Source of the DNA: UBA1046 sp964624395
Lineage (GTDB): Bacteria; Bacillota; Clostridia; Saccharofermentanales; DTU023
Length of the DNA stretch: 15,398 nucleotides
Direction: 5' to 3'
Assembly: GCA_964624395.1 (NCBI GenBank)
Contig: CAZUWY010000042.1
Coordinates: 1 to 15,398, forward strand
The notes under the pieces are model-generated. The model was given only the letters and a program-made list of their open reading frames with translations, was not told the DNA's origin and ran no database searches. Shown here piece by piece: positions 1 through 7,042 of the stretch. The position numbers were made by a program, and so were the translations under genes. Every line of letters starts with the position of its first letter. Position 1 is the first letter of the stretch.

Positions 1-83
1 TGATACCTTTCATAGCGTCATTTCTAGCGAAAAATACTAGCAGCGCAAATGGCTCGAACAAGGAAGAGTTTGACAAAAGGAAA

Positions 84-500
84 ATGATCTGCATCAGCTG
101 CCCGCTGGGCTGCGAACTGCAGCTGGACATTGTGCGCTTTGAGACTAGAGATGCTGAACAAAAAGAGCTGCAGACTAAAACAAGGCTTCTATCTGTCAGC
201 GGCCATGAATGCGACAAGGGTAAGGATTTTGCCCAGCGGGAGATTGAAAACCCCAGTCGTCTTATGACTTCCGTGGTCAGAATTAAAAACTGTCAAAATA
301 AGCTTTTGCCGGTGATCAGTGCAGACCCTTTGCCCCTGGCAAAGATCAAAGAGGCTATCAAAGAGATGCAAGCTATTATTGTTGAAGCTCCGGTTAAGGC
401 AGGAGATATTATCAGTGAGAATCTGGCCGGCTGCCAGATCAGGCTGCTGGCCGCCCGCTCGCTGGCGAAAAAAGATAATGAGTTAAGAGAAGAGGTTTAG
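84..500 (+). CDS. DUF1667 family protein (redox operon accessory)
   Basis: This 138-residue protein matches my recollection of the DUF1667 family, small proteins encoded beside glycerol-3-phosphate dehydrogenase-like and NAD(FAD)-dependent oxidoreductases. What is seen: the N-terminus MICISCPLGC gives Cys3, Cys6 and Cys10; a fourth cysteine, Cys43, lies in the family-like segment GHECDKGKDFA; NPSRLMTSVVRI and VEAPVKAGDII follow in the expected order. Known usual length is about 120 residues, so this copy is slightly long, with a charged insert near residues 20-36. The four cysteines suggest a metal or Fe-S site (inference). The frame is open to the left edge without any earlier ATG, GTG or TTG, so ATG at 84 is the only start in the window; its SD is poor (AAAGG only 3-4 bases away). 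The stop abuts the next ATG, so it belongs to the same operon. Confidence 0.8.
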   Translation: MICISCPLGCELQLDIVRFETRDAEQKELQTKTRLLSVSGHECDKGKDFAQREIENPSRLMTSVVRIKNCQNKLLPVISADPLPLAKIKEAIKEMQAIIVEAPVKAGDIISENLAGCQIRLLAARSLAKKDNELREEV

Positions 501-1919
501 ATGGAAAAGATTATTGAGAGGATAAAAAAGATTGTCGGCGAGGAAAATCTCAGCCGCGAAAAAGCTGTTCTGGCTCAAAAGGCTGTAGATCTATATGCCT
601 TACGGCTCTATACCCGCCATGTCGGCTGGCAGCCAACTTTGCCTCTGGCTGTTGTGAGCCCTGGCAATACCCAGGAGCTGGCTGAAGTTATAAAGATTTG
701 CTACAGCCAGTCCATCCCTGTAATTCCCTATGGCGGAGGATCGGGAGTCTTGGGCGGGGCTGAAAACAGAAGCGAGAAAACAATCGTGCTTGATCTCTCC
801 CGATTAAATCAGCTCCTTGCCTTAGACGAGGAAAATCTGATTGTCACAGCAGGTGCCGGTATGTATCTCAAAGATCTGGAGGCTTTACTAGAGGAGAAGG
901 GCTATAAAACAGGTCATAAGCCGCAGTCAGTGGATCAGGCACAAATTGGCGGCCTTGTCGCCACCAGGTCGACAGGTCAGTTTTCCACCGGTTATGGAGG
1001 GATTGAAGATATTCTCATAGGTCTGGAGGCAGTTTTAGCAGACGGCAGCATCGTTCGGATTAAAAATGTTCCCCGGCGTGCGACCGGCCCTGATCTGCGC
1101 CAGCTCTTCCTTGGCTCAGAAGGAGCTCTAGCAGTAATAACGGAGGTCAGCTGGAAAATATTTCCCCTGCCGGAAGCTGTCTGGAAAAGAGCCTATCGGG
1201 TACAAACAATGCGCCAGGGTCTGGATATTATCGGGCAGATTATGAGGACGGGGATCAGACCGGCTGTAATTCGCCTGCATGACTGGCTGGAGAGTGAAAA
1301 GCCCTATGGCGTCTTTATGGAGGAGGATGAATCTATCTTGCTCTTTTGGTCTGAGGGCAGGCAGGAGATGGTTGCTGCTGAAGCTGCGATCATCACAAAG
1401 ATCGCTGAAAACAACCAGGCTATTTCAGCGGGCAGTAAACCTGTGGAGATCTGGTACCGGCATCGCAATGATGCAGCTGACGAATACGAAAAATACGGAG
1501 CCCAGGGTTTACTGGTTGACACTATTGAGGTGGCAGCCGGCTGGAGCGATATTGCCGATATTTATGAGGAGACTGTCGATCGGGTCTATTATTCTATCCC
1601 GGAGATAGTTTATTTTTCCGGCCATAGCTCTCACAGCTACCTCAACGGCACCAATATTTATTTTGAAATGGCTGCATTTCCCGAGGCCAGTGAAAAGGAG
1701 GCAGAGCGCATCTATACAGCTGTCTGGTCTACTGTGATGGAGGTGGCCCTGGAATATGAGGGCACGATCGGTCACCATCACGGTATCGGTAAACAGCGTA
1801 CCCCCTGGATTGAAAAAGAGCATGGCAGTTCATATATTTTGCTGACAAAGCTAAAAGAAATACTGGATGATAAGAAGATATTAAATCCGGGCTGCCTGCT
1901 ACCCTTGGAAAATGAGTGA
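501..1919 (+). CDS. FAD-linked oxidase, GlcD / alkyl-DHAP synthase-like
   Basis: The 472-residue product is a PCMH-type FAD-binding oxidoreductase, a cytosolic flavoenzyme group that oxidises 2-hydroxy acids or, in the alkyl-dihydroxyacetonephosphate synthase branch, performs a flavin-dependent exchange. The PP-loop of the FAD site is at residues 76-86 (PYGGGSGVLGG). It is followed by the GHKPQS and GGLVATRSTGQ segments, then GPDLRQLFLGSEGALAVIT. The C-terminal domain ends with a GHHHGIGK motif (His425-His427) and an NPG near the end. The triple histidine and the GPD...GSEG pattern resemble the alkyl-DHAP synthase branch more than classical glycolate oxidase GlcD. ATG 501 directly follows the previous TAG, with AAGAGG just upstream, and its stop overlaps the next start. 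With an ETF fusion next door, electrons probably leave the flavin to ETF, as in lactate dehydrogenase-Etf complexes (inference). The substrate is not determined. Confidence 0.85.
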   Translation: MEKIIERIKKIVGEENLSREKAVLAQKAVDLYALRLYTRHVGWQPTLPLAVVSPGNTQELAEVIKICYSQSIPVIPYGGGSGVLGGAENRSEKTIVLDLSRLNQLLALDEENLIVTAGAGMYLKDLEALLEEKGYKTGHKPQSVDQAQIGGLVATRSTGQFSTGYGGIEDILIGLEAVLADGSIVRIKNVPRRATGPDLRQLFLGSEGALAVITEVSWKIFPLPEAVWKRAYRVQTMRQGLDIIGQIMRTGIRPAVIRLHDWLESEKPYGVFMEEDESILLFWSEGRQEMVAAEAAIITKIAENNQAISAGSKPVEIWYRHRNDAADEYEKYGAQGLLVDTIEVAAGWSDIADIYEETVDRVYYSIPEIVYFSGHSSHSYLNGTNIYFEMAAFPEASEKEAERIYTAVWSTVMEVALEYEGTIGHHHGIGKQRTPWIEKEHGSSYILLTKLKEILDDKKILNPGCLLPLENE

Positions 1920-3796
1920 GATTGAGCTCTGTGGCAGAAATAAAAGTTAAAAATAAGATCCGCATCTTAATTTGCCTCAAGCAGATTCCCGATGAAAGGG
2001 AGATGGCCACTGATCCTATAACCGGTTCCTTGCTCAGAGACAATGCCGGCTCCATTCCCAATCCCGCCGATTCGGCTGCTCTGGAGCTGAGCGTAAGGCT
2101 TGCTGAGCATTTGCAAAAAGCAAGGGCAGATTTATCTTTGACAGCTCTGACAATGGGTCCCAAACAGGCCAGGGCCTCCTTGAGGCAGGCGCAATCTCTT
2201 GGCTATGACTGTGGTATTCATCTGCAAGATAAAGCCTTTGCCGGTTCGGATGTGCTGGCCACTGCCAATACTTTGGCTCAGGCGATAGAAAAGGTAAACG
2301 GGGCGGATCTGATTTTTTGCGGTGAAAAGTCTGCTGACGGAGATACAGGGCAGCTGCCGGCGGAGCTATCCGTCTGGCTAAAAGCTTCGTACCTGCCGCT
2401 GGTAAAGAAGATCCTTGCCCTTACAGACAAGGAGATTACTGTCCAGGTGCAAATTGATGACCTAGAACAGATTATTAAAGCTAAACTGCCGGCAGTTTTA
2501 CAGATCAAGGCTGATGCAGCCAGACTTCGCCCCATCCCTTTTCGAGACCGGCGCAAGGCTTTGTCCAAACCTCTGATCAAATTTGAGAGTGCCGATCTAA
2601 AGGATAGCAGCTGGCGGGGCTATGAGGGATCTCCTACCAAAGTAAAAGAGATGTTTGTCCCCGCAAAGAAAAGAGCTGTGCAGTTATTTGAACAAACAAA
2701 GGCAGCGGCAGAATTTTTGCGCTTAAAAAGAGATCTTATCGATAATGAACTTGAGATAAGAAAAGCTTTCGAGCAAAACAGCCAGGCAAAAGAGCAGATG
2801 AAAGCTTCCCAAGAGCAGGTAAAGCTTTCTCAGGAGCAGCCTCAAGGACCTTTGGTCTTATTGCTGGAAAGCAGTGAAAAAGGGCTTGAAAACGGACTTT
2901 CCTTGCTCAGCAAATTATCTGTTTTTAAGGAAGCAGAAATTGATATTTTACTGATCAAAGAAGAAAAGAAAGCCTTTGAGCCACCGGATCTATTGCTGAA
3001 AAACGCCGATCGACTTGTCATCGCGGACAGTCAAGAAGAGATTTTGAGCCCGCAGGCAGCAGCCCTTATTTTGGCAGACTACCTGAAAGAGAGGCAGGCA
3101 GAGCTTTGCCTTCTGGCCGCCACAGATTTTGGCCGGGCGGTAGGCCCTCTGGCAGCAGCTCTTCTTAAGACGGGCATAACTGCTGATCTGACAGAACTTT
3201 CCTACCTGGAAGGTGAGTGGGAGCAGATCAGGCCGGCCTATGGGGGCAAAGTCTTGGCTAGAATTATCACGCCTCATCTGCGGCCGGTTTTTTGCACAGT
3301 CAGACCGAAGGTCTGGGATATTGAGCTTAAAAATAACAAAAAAGCTAAAATCTATTATCTGCCAGGAGAAGATAAAGCTTTTTATTTACCGGTCAAGATA
3401 ATCTCCCAGGCCGCTCTGGCAGAGACGATAGAACTGGCAGAGGCCAAAAGAGTCCTGCTGATCGGAGGAGCGATCAGCAGGGCAGAGGAATTGGACAGAC
3501 TGATTGACTATGCCAGAGAAAATAATCTCGACTGGGCAGTGACAAGGCCTTTGGTTCAGGCCTTTTTGGCCCCGCCTAAAAGGCAGGTCGGAATCAGCGG
3601 CCTAAGTCTGGCTGCAGACCTCGCCTTACTGGTCGGTGTATCGGGCTCAATCCAGACGATGAGCGCGTTAGAGAAAGTAAAAACAATTATTGCTGTCAAC
3701 AATGACCCGGCTGCTGCTGTTTTTCAAAATGCAGATTTTGGCTTTGTCGGAGACTGGAGAGAAATCTTACAGCTGGAAGGAAAAAGTTCTGAATAA
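1916..3796 (+). CDS. Fused electron transfer flavoprotein (EtfB-EtfA)
   Basis: This 626-residue protein joins both ETF subunits in one chain, beta first. Residues about 15-265 are EtfB-like: LICLKQIPDE (18-27), NPADSAALEL (49-58) and GEKSADGDTGQ (136-146). Residues about 265-311 form a charged, Gln-rich linker. Residues about 312-470 are the EtfA N-terminal domain, ending in PVFCTVRP. Residues about 507-621 are the EtfA FAD domain, with GVSGSIQ (574-580) and NNDPAAAVF (595-603). ETF carries electrons between flavoprotein dehydrogenases and a further acceptor. The only cysteines are scattered, so the ferredoxin-like Fe-S extension found in some bifurcating EtfA proteins is absent. I take GTG 1916, which overlaps the previous TGA as GTGA; an in-frame GTG at 1931 is possible and neither has a strong SD. 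Partners are probably the FAD-linked oxidase just upstream and the oxidoreductase expected before the window. Confidence 0.88.
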   Translation: MRLSSVAEIKVKNKIRILICLKQIPDEREMATDPITGSLLRDNAGSIPNPADSAALELSVRLAEHLQKARADLSLTALTMGPKQARASLRQAQSLGYDCGIHLQDKAFAGSDVLATANTLAQAIEKVNGADLIFCGEKSADGDTGQLPAELSVWLKASYLPLVKKILALTDKEITVQVQIDDLEQIIKAKLPAVLQIKADAARLRPIPFRDRRKALSKPLIKFESADLKDSSWRGYEGSPTKVKEMFVPAKKRAVQLFEQTKAAAEFLRLKRDLIDNELEIRKAFEQNSQAKEQMKASQEQVKLSQEQPQGPLVLLLESSEKGLENGLSLLSKLSVFKEAEIDILLIKEEKKAFEPPDLLLKNADRLVIADSQEEILSPQAAALILADYLKERQAELCLLAATDFGRAVGPLAAALLKTGITADLTELSYLEGEWEQIRPAYGGKVLARIITPHLRPVFCTVRPKVWDIELKNNKKAKIYYLPGEDKAFYLPVKIISQAALAETIELAEAKRVLLIGGAISRAEELDRLIDYARENNLDWAVTRPLVQAFLAPPKRQVGISGLSLAADLALLVGVSGSIQTMSALEKVKTIIAVNNDPAAAVFQNADFGFVGDWREILQLEGKSSE

Positions 3797-3820
3797 GCAT
3801 TACTTAGCGAGGAGGAAAAA

Positions 3821-4075
3821 ATGAATAAAAAGAGGATAAAACTGTCGGAGCTAGAATGGCAGGGCAATAGTAAAGCCATGTATGACGAGATTATGGACTC
3901 TTTGCCCCCAATGTACAGGGCGGCGGTGAAGAAAAAATTTGAAGTCTGGGTCAACCAAAAACAAGAAACCGTGATCACTGAGCATAATATTATCCATACG
4001 ATTGAAAAATACGCACCGGCAGGAATGAAGGAGCAGCTCTTGCCTCTTTATGAGAAGCATAAAACGGAGAGATAA
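3821..4075 (+). CDS. Small protein of unknown function, PCP_red-like
   Basis: An 84-residue soluble protein, preceded by a near-perfect SD (GGAGGA, ATG about 6 bases later), so it is certainly translated. It has no signal peptide, membrane segment or cysteine. Residues about 18-62 (KAMYDEIMDSLPPMYRAAVK, then VITEHNIIHTIEKYA) resemble in spacing and character the short helical domain named after protochlorophyllide reductase (PCP_red): a Leu/Ile-Pro-x-x-x-Arg turn, a charged helix, then an I-T-x-x-x-I helix. That resemblance is from memory and is modest. Its place between the ETF fusion and the kinase, 24 bases after one and 2 bases before the other, says it works with the operon's redox or kinase proteins. 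I cannot name a function; a small structural or assembly subunit is an inference only. Confidence 0.75.
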   Translation: MNKKRIKLSELEWQGNSKAMYDEIMDSLPPMYRAAVKKKFEVWVNQKQETVITEHNIIHTIEKYAPAGMKEQLLPLYEKHKTER

Positions 4076-4077
4076 AA

Positions 4078-5628
4078 ATGGACAAGCAATTGATTTTAAC
4101 CGTGGATATAGGTACTCAAAGCGTGCGGGCCATTGTTTTTGACAAAAGCGGCCAGCAGATTGTGCAGGCGCGCAAAATCAGCGAGCCCTATTACAGCAAG
4201 CAGCCTGGCTGGGCGGAGGTGCCTGAGGATCAATTCTGGCAGGACACCCGCGAGGTCATAATCAAGGCCATGAAAGATCTGGGGGAGAGATCGTCCAATT
4301 TAGTCGCCATGTCTATTACAGCTAATCGCGACTGCATCATCCCTCTTGATCAGGAAAATAAGCCAATTCGTGACTGGATTACCTGGCTCGATACCAGAAG
4401 GACGCCGCAGGCCGTAAAAGATCTCAAAAGCAAGATCAAGGGGAGCAGCCGCCTGATTTATTATTTAAAGAAAGGCTTTTTTGATATCTTAGCCAGTCGT
4501 TCAAAATTCAACTGGCTCAAATACAATGAAGCTGAAACCCATAGCAAGGCCAAGATCTATCTTTCGATTACCGGTTATGTCAACTACAAGCTCTGTGGAG
4601 AGTTTATCGATTCATTTGGCATGCAGGTGGGCTATCTGCCCTTTGATGCTAAAAAAATGAAATGGTATGACCTTCCGGTTGTATACGATATTTTGGGTGT
4701 GCGCAAAGATCAACTGCCCGCTTTGGTTTCACCGGGTGAAATGATCGGCAAAATAAAAGACCAAATAGCGGCAGAATTGATGCTGCCCAAAGGTTTACCC
4801 CTGATTGCAACAGCTGGAGACAAAATGTGTGAAACACTAGGTTCCGGCGTGTTTAGTTCCAGGCAGGCCACTATCAGCTATGGCACAATGGCAACTATCG
4901 GCACCACGGTTAAAGAATATATCAGTGACTCCAAGCTGAAGTTTTATACTTTCCCCAGCTGTATTCCCGCTGCCTGGAATCCGGAATACAATATTTACCG
5001 GGGCTACTGGCTTGTCACCTGGTTTGTCAAGCAATATGCTCAAGAGCAGGGCATGCCGGAATTTTTAAACCGCATGAATGAAGAGGCTAAAAATATACCG
5101 CCAGGCGCCAACGGACTTTTTGTTTTTCCCTTCTGGACAATACAGCCCGGCCTGTACCCGCATGGCAAGGGGATGGTTTCCGGCTGGATGGATCATCATC
5201 AGTTGGCAGATTTCTACCGGGCTATTTTGGAAGGCATTGCCTATGCCCTGAAAGAGGGCCTGGAAATTGTTGAACAAAAAAGCAAAACCAGAGTGGAAAA
5301 GATTTACATTGTCGGCGGCGGGAGCAAATCTGATGCTGCCATGCAGCTGACTGCAGATATTTTCAATATCCCCTGCGTCCGCCTTGCCAATCCTGAAGTT
5401 TCAGCGATTGGAGCAGCCATAAATGTTGGGGTCTGGGCCAATATTTTTAGAGATTATGAAGAAGGGGTCAGCTTAATGGTCAGAGAGGAGAAGACTTTTT
5501 GGCCTATTGCCGAAAATGTTAGTATCTACGATAACTTATATACAAATGTCTATAAAAAGACCTACCGGCAAAACGAGAAAATATTTCAGGCCCTGGAGCA
5601 GTACTCCAGCAAAAGCAGTCTGGCCTGA
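4078..5628 (+). CDS. FGGY-family carbohydrate/polyol kinase
   Basis: The 516-residue product is an ATP-dependent FGGY kinase of normal length, phosphorylating a sugar or polyol in the cytoplasm. Seen: the N-terminal phosphate loop TVDIGTQSVRAIVFDKSG (residues 8-25); the substrate-side ITWLDTRR segment; the catalytic-base region AGDKMCETLGSG with Asp248; the SYGTMATIGTT strand-turn; and the adenosine-binding VGGGSKSD (Gly413-Gly415) followed by NPEVSAIGAAINVG. It does not have the DQGTTSSR start typical of GlpK, so I do not call it glycerol kinase; glycerol, xylulose, erythritol-like or autoinducer-type substrates all remain possible. The start is 2 bases after the preceding stop, with GGAGAG upstream. 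It is the last gene of the redox operon, so it probably supplies or removes the phosphorylated substrate handled by the flavoproteins. Confidence 0.85.
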   Translation: MDKQLILTVDIGTQSVRAIVFDKSGQQIVQARKISEPYYSKQPGWAEVPEDQFWQDTREVIIKAMKDLGERSSNLVAMSITANRDCIIPLDQENKPIRDWITWLDTRRTPQAVKDLKSKIKGSSRLIYYLKKGFFDILASRSKFNWLKYNEAETHSKAKIYLSITGYVNYKLCGEFIDSFGMQVGYLPFDAKKMKWYDLPVVYDILGVRKDQLPALVSPGEMIGKIKDQIAAELMLPKGLPLIATAGDKMCETLGSGVFSSRQATISYGTMATIGTTVKEYISDSKLKFYTFPSCIPAAWNPEYNIYRGYWLVTWFVKQYAQEQGMPEFLNRMNEEAKNIPPGANGLFVFPFWTIQPGLYPHGKGMVSGWMDHHQLADFYRAILEGIAYALKEGLEIVEQKSKTRVEKIYIVGGGSKSDAAMQLTADIFNIPCVRLANPEVSAIGAAINVGVWANIFRDYEEGVSLMVREEKTFWPIAENVSIYDNLYTNVYKKTYRQNEKIFQALEQYSSKSSLA

Positions 5629-5674
5629 ATAATTTAGCAGCTGTTTATTTGCCGGCAGGTTTTTTGTTCTCATG

Positions 5675-5702
5675 GCTTGCCCATTTTGCCAGCAAGTGTT
5701 TT
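5675..5702 (+). terminator. Possible weak terminator of the redox operon
   Basis: A short stem CTTGC (5676-5680) / GCAAG (5692-5696), extendable by one G-U pair, with an 11-base loop, is followed by TGTTTT. It lies about 50 bases after the kinase stop, where a terminator is expected. The stem is short, and a competing fold (stem ending at 5655 before TTTTTT) is about as good, so the exact site is uncertain. Confidence 0.28.
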
Positions 5703-5739
5703 AGGGTTTTCTCTGCTGGATCTGGTTGCTTAGTGCTGA

Positions 5740-5770
5740 CTGTTAAAAGATGTAATAAATCTTTTAGCAG
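5740..5770. repeat. 12-bp near-perfect inverted repeat / hairpin
   Basis: CTGTTAAAAGAT (5740-5751), a 7-base spacer GTAATAA, then ATCTTTTAGCAG (5759-5770). Eleven of twelve positions are Watson-Crick pairs and the twelfth is G-U. It has no T-tract on either strand, so it is not a classical terminator. It could be an operator or an RNA hairpin upstream of the regulator promoter. Confidence 0.6.
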
Positions 5771-5830
5771 GATTGATGGACTGCTTAGATGGGAGCTAGA
5801 AATAGCAAAAAACGCATAAAACCTATAAAT

Positions 5831-5859
5831 TGGAGATTATTATCTTATTTCTTTATAAT
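5831..5859 (+). promoter_or_regulatory. Sigma-70-type promoter of the HTH regulator
   Basis: The -35 TGGAGA (5831-5836, four of six consensus bases), a 17-bp spacer and a perfect -10 TATAAT (5854-5859) give transcription starting near 5866 and a leader of about 80 bases to the ATG at 5947. The -10 lies inside the arms of an inverted repeat. Confidence 0.6.
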
Positions 5860-5872
5860 ATAGGATAAGATA
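5841..5872. promoter_or_regulatory. Inverted repeat operator candidate over -10 and start site
   Basis: TATCTTAT at 5841-5848 and its exact reverse complement ATAAGATA at 5865-5872 are separated by 16 bases that contain the TATAAT box. Half-site centres are 24 bp apart, a little over two helical turns, so a dimer could bind both on nearly the same face and block RNA polymerase. Autoregulation by the adjacent HTH protein is the obvious hypothesis. Confidence 0.45.
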
Positions 5873-5946
5873 GAAGAAGGCAGAAAAAGATATTTGCTCA
5901 AGCTGCAGATGCGATTGTAGATACTGCGTCTATGGAAGGAAAATTA

Positions 5947-6879
5947 ATGAGTCATATAGGTGAGGTCATAGAATATTTCCGCCATCAGAAGAATTTGACC
6001 AGGGCAGATCTGGCTAAAGATATCTGTTCGGAAAAATATATCTATTTGATCGAAAAAGAAGAAAGAACACCGTCTGCAAAGATGCTGATTGAGATCAGCG
6101 ACAGGCTAAATACTGATTTATTTGCCTACTATAGATATCTGGATTGTGAAAACCCCATCGCAGTGATGGCCTATATAAATAAATTCTCCCATTTAAGACT
6201 GACCTATCAGCAAAAGGAGCTGCGAGAGCTGACGGCGAGTGCGAAGGAGTTGCCGGATTTTCAAAAGGCACCCTGGAGCCATGAGATTTTACGCAATGAA
6301 AGTGACCTGATGATCTGCAGCGGAGAAAACTTCGAGGAGGCTTTGGCCATGATTGAAGATTTTCTCAGCAGCAACGACGAAAAGAATCTTTCAGCTTCTA
6401 CATATGCCAGCCTTTTAGTGTCTGCATCTATTTGTCTTGCCAATCTGGGTGATCTTAGTAAGGCAGAAAAAGTACTGCTTGAGGCCAAAGAGAAAATGAC
6501 CGACAGGCATTTGACCTTTCAAGATGAAATAATTCACTCAGATATTTCCATTTCCCTAATGTATTTAAAGTATAGATTAGGTAAATACGAAGAGGTAGTT
6601 AAAGAAGCAGGTATCATGCTAAAGAACCGGAATAAAAGAGATTTTATGGATAGATTGCATTTCGCTTATTTCTATCTTGCTCTGGCGCAAAATAAAATGG
6701 ATCTTAAACAAGAAGCAATAGTTAGTATTAAAAAAGGTATGTGTTTGAGTCTGATTAATGATTGTAACAGATGCTATGGATTCATGTTACAAACAGATGA
6801 CATTAAAGAATTGGTTAATTTTTCTTCGACAAAAAGTTCGATCACAGATGAATTCAAAATAAAATATGGCTTTAATTGA
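5947..6879 (+). CDS. XRE-family HTH regulator with TPR-like C-terminus
   Basis: This 310-residue protein has an N-terminal helix-turn-helix of the Cro/CI (XRE) type, residues about 4-58 (IGEVIEYFRHQKNLTRADLA, then YIYLIEKEERTPSAKML). The rest is all-helical with repeat-like pairs (NFEEALAMIEDFL, GDLSKAEKVLLEAKEKM, GKYEEVVKEAGIML, LKQEAIVSIKKGM), as in TPR regulators. The layout matches the Rgg/PlcR/RRNPPA style, whose known members bind short signalling peptides in the TPR part; peptide binding here is inference. I choose ATG 5947 because GGAAGGA (5934-5940) is correctly spaced before it; the in-frame ATG at 5932 would include that SD as codons. It has its own promoter and is followed by a terminator-like hairpin, so it is a single-gene unit. 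It lies just before the pilus operon in the same direction and may control it. Confidence 0.85.
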   Translation: MSHIGEVIEYFRHQKNLTRADLAKDICSEKYIYLIEKEERTPSAKMLIEISDRLNTDLFAYYRYLDCENPIAVMAYINKFSHLRLTYQQKELRELTASAKELPDFQKAPWSHEILRNESDLMICSGENFEEALAMIEDFLSSNDEKNLSASTYASLLVSASICLANLGDLSKAEKVLLEAKEKMTDRHLTFQDEIIHSDISISLMYLKYRLGKYEEVVKEAGIMLKNRNKRDFMDRLHFAYFYLALAQNKMDLKQEAIVSIKKGMCLSLINDCNRCYGFMLQTDDIKELVNFSSTKSSITDEFKIKYGFN

Positions 6880-6931
6880 AACCTTGTCATCTCACAGGTT
6901 CTAGCCTTTATTAATTTGAAAAAATCATAAA

Positions 6932-6989
6932 ATTCAGTGAATGTTATACCCTCTGGTAACAATTGTTCTATTCACAGCTGAATATTTTT
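6932..6989 (+). terminator. Terminator-like bulged hairpin after the regulator
   Basis: The left arm ATTCAG+TGAAT (6932-6942) pairs with ATTCA (6970-6974) and CTGAAT (6978-6983), leaving a 3-base CAG bulge; the loop is 27 bases with some internal pairing. The right arm is followed by ATTTTTA, with five T at 6985-6989. The large loop and bulge reduce confidence. Confidence 0.4.
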
Positions 6990-6991
6990 AT

Positions 6992-7020
6992 GTTACGATC
7001 CTATAACCTGCAGATATAAT
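6992..7020 (+). promoter_or_regulatory. Candidate promoter of the pilus operon
   Basis: A perfect -10 TATAAT (7015-7020) lies 22 bases before the coiled-coil gene's ATG. The -35 at 17-bp spacing is poor (GTTACG, three of six bases), which would suit an activator-dependent promoter. Transcription from near 7027 would leave a leader of about 16 bases, just enough for the SD. CTGCA (7008-7012) and TGCAG (7023-7027) form an inverted repeat around the -10. Confidence 0.4.
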
Positions 7021-7042
7021 TTTGCAGCTTTGTGAGGGGAAA

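Larger units (their letters stand above)
5629..5946 (+). other. Intergenic regulatory gap with hairpins and promoter
   Basis: There is no convincing protein gene here. The left part has several overlapping hairpins. CCAGCAAA at 5606-5613 (in the kinase end) pairs with TTTGCCGG at 5648-5655 with one mismatch, followed by TTTTTT at 5660-5665. CTTGC/GCAAG at 5676-5696 is followed by TGTTTT. CCAGCA/TGCTGG lies at 5689-5694 and 5714-5719. A stronger 12-bp AT-rich hairpin is at 5740-5770. The right part holds the regulator's promoter and a flanking inverted repeat. A 24-codon ORF at 5789-5863 overlaps the promoter. Confidence 0.6.

Noticed and set aside
1729..2163. 144-codon minus-strand frame across the oxidase/ETF junction
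   Set aside because: Both overlapping plus-strand genes have clear family motifs through this stretch; the minus product has none.
2701..2850. Ferredoxin domain between the ETF halves
   Set aside because: This linker has no cysteines and no CxxCxxC pattern; it is helical and Gln/Lys/Glu-rich.
1916..3796. Frameshift or misassembly joining etfB and etfA
   Set aside because: The frame is continuous with a plausible charged linker and no leftover start/stop remnants; a genuine fusion is simpler.
4078..5628. Calling the kinase glpK
   Set aside because: The N-terminal motif is VDIGTQSVR rather than the GlpK-type DQGTTSSR, so the substrate should stay open.
5932..5946. ATG 5932 as start of the HTH regulator
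   Set aside because: GGAAGGA at 5934-5940 serves ATG 5947, and XRE domains normally begin within a few residues of the start.
7022..7042. TTG start giving seven extra residues to the coiled-coil protein
   Set aside because: It would put the GAGGGGA ribosome binding site inside the gene and start right at the -10 box; ATG 7043 is properly placed.
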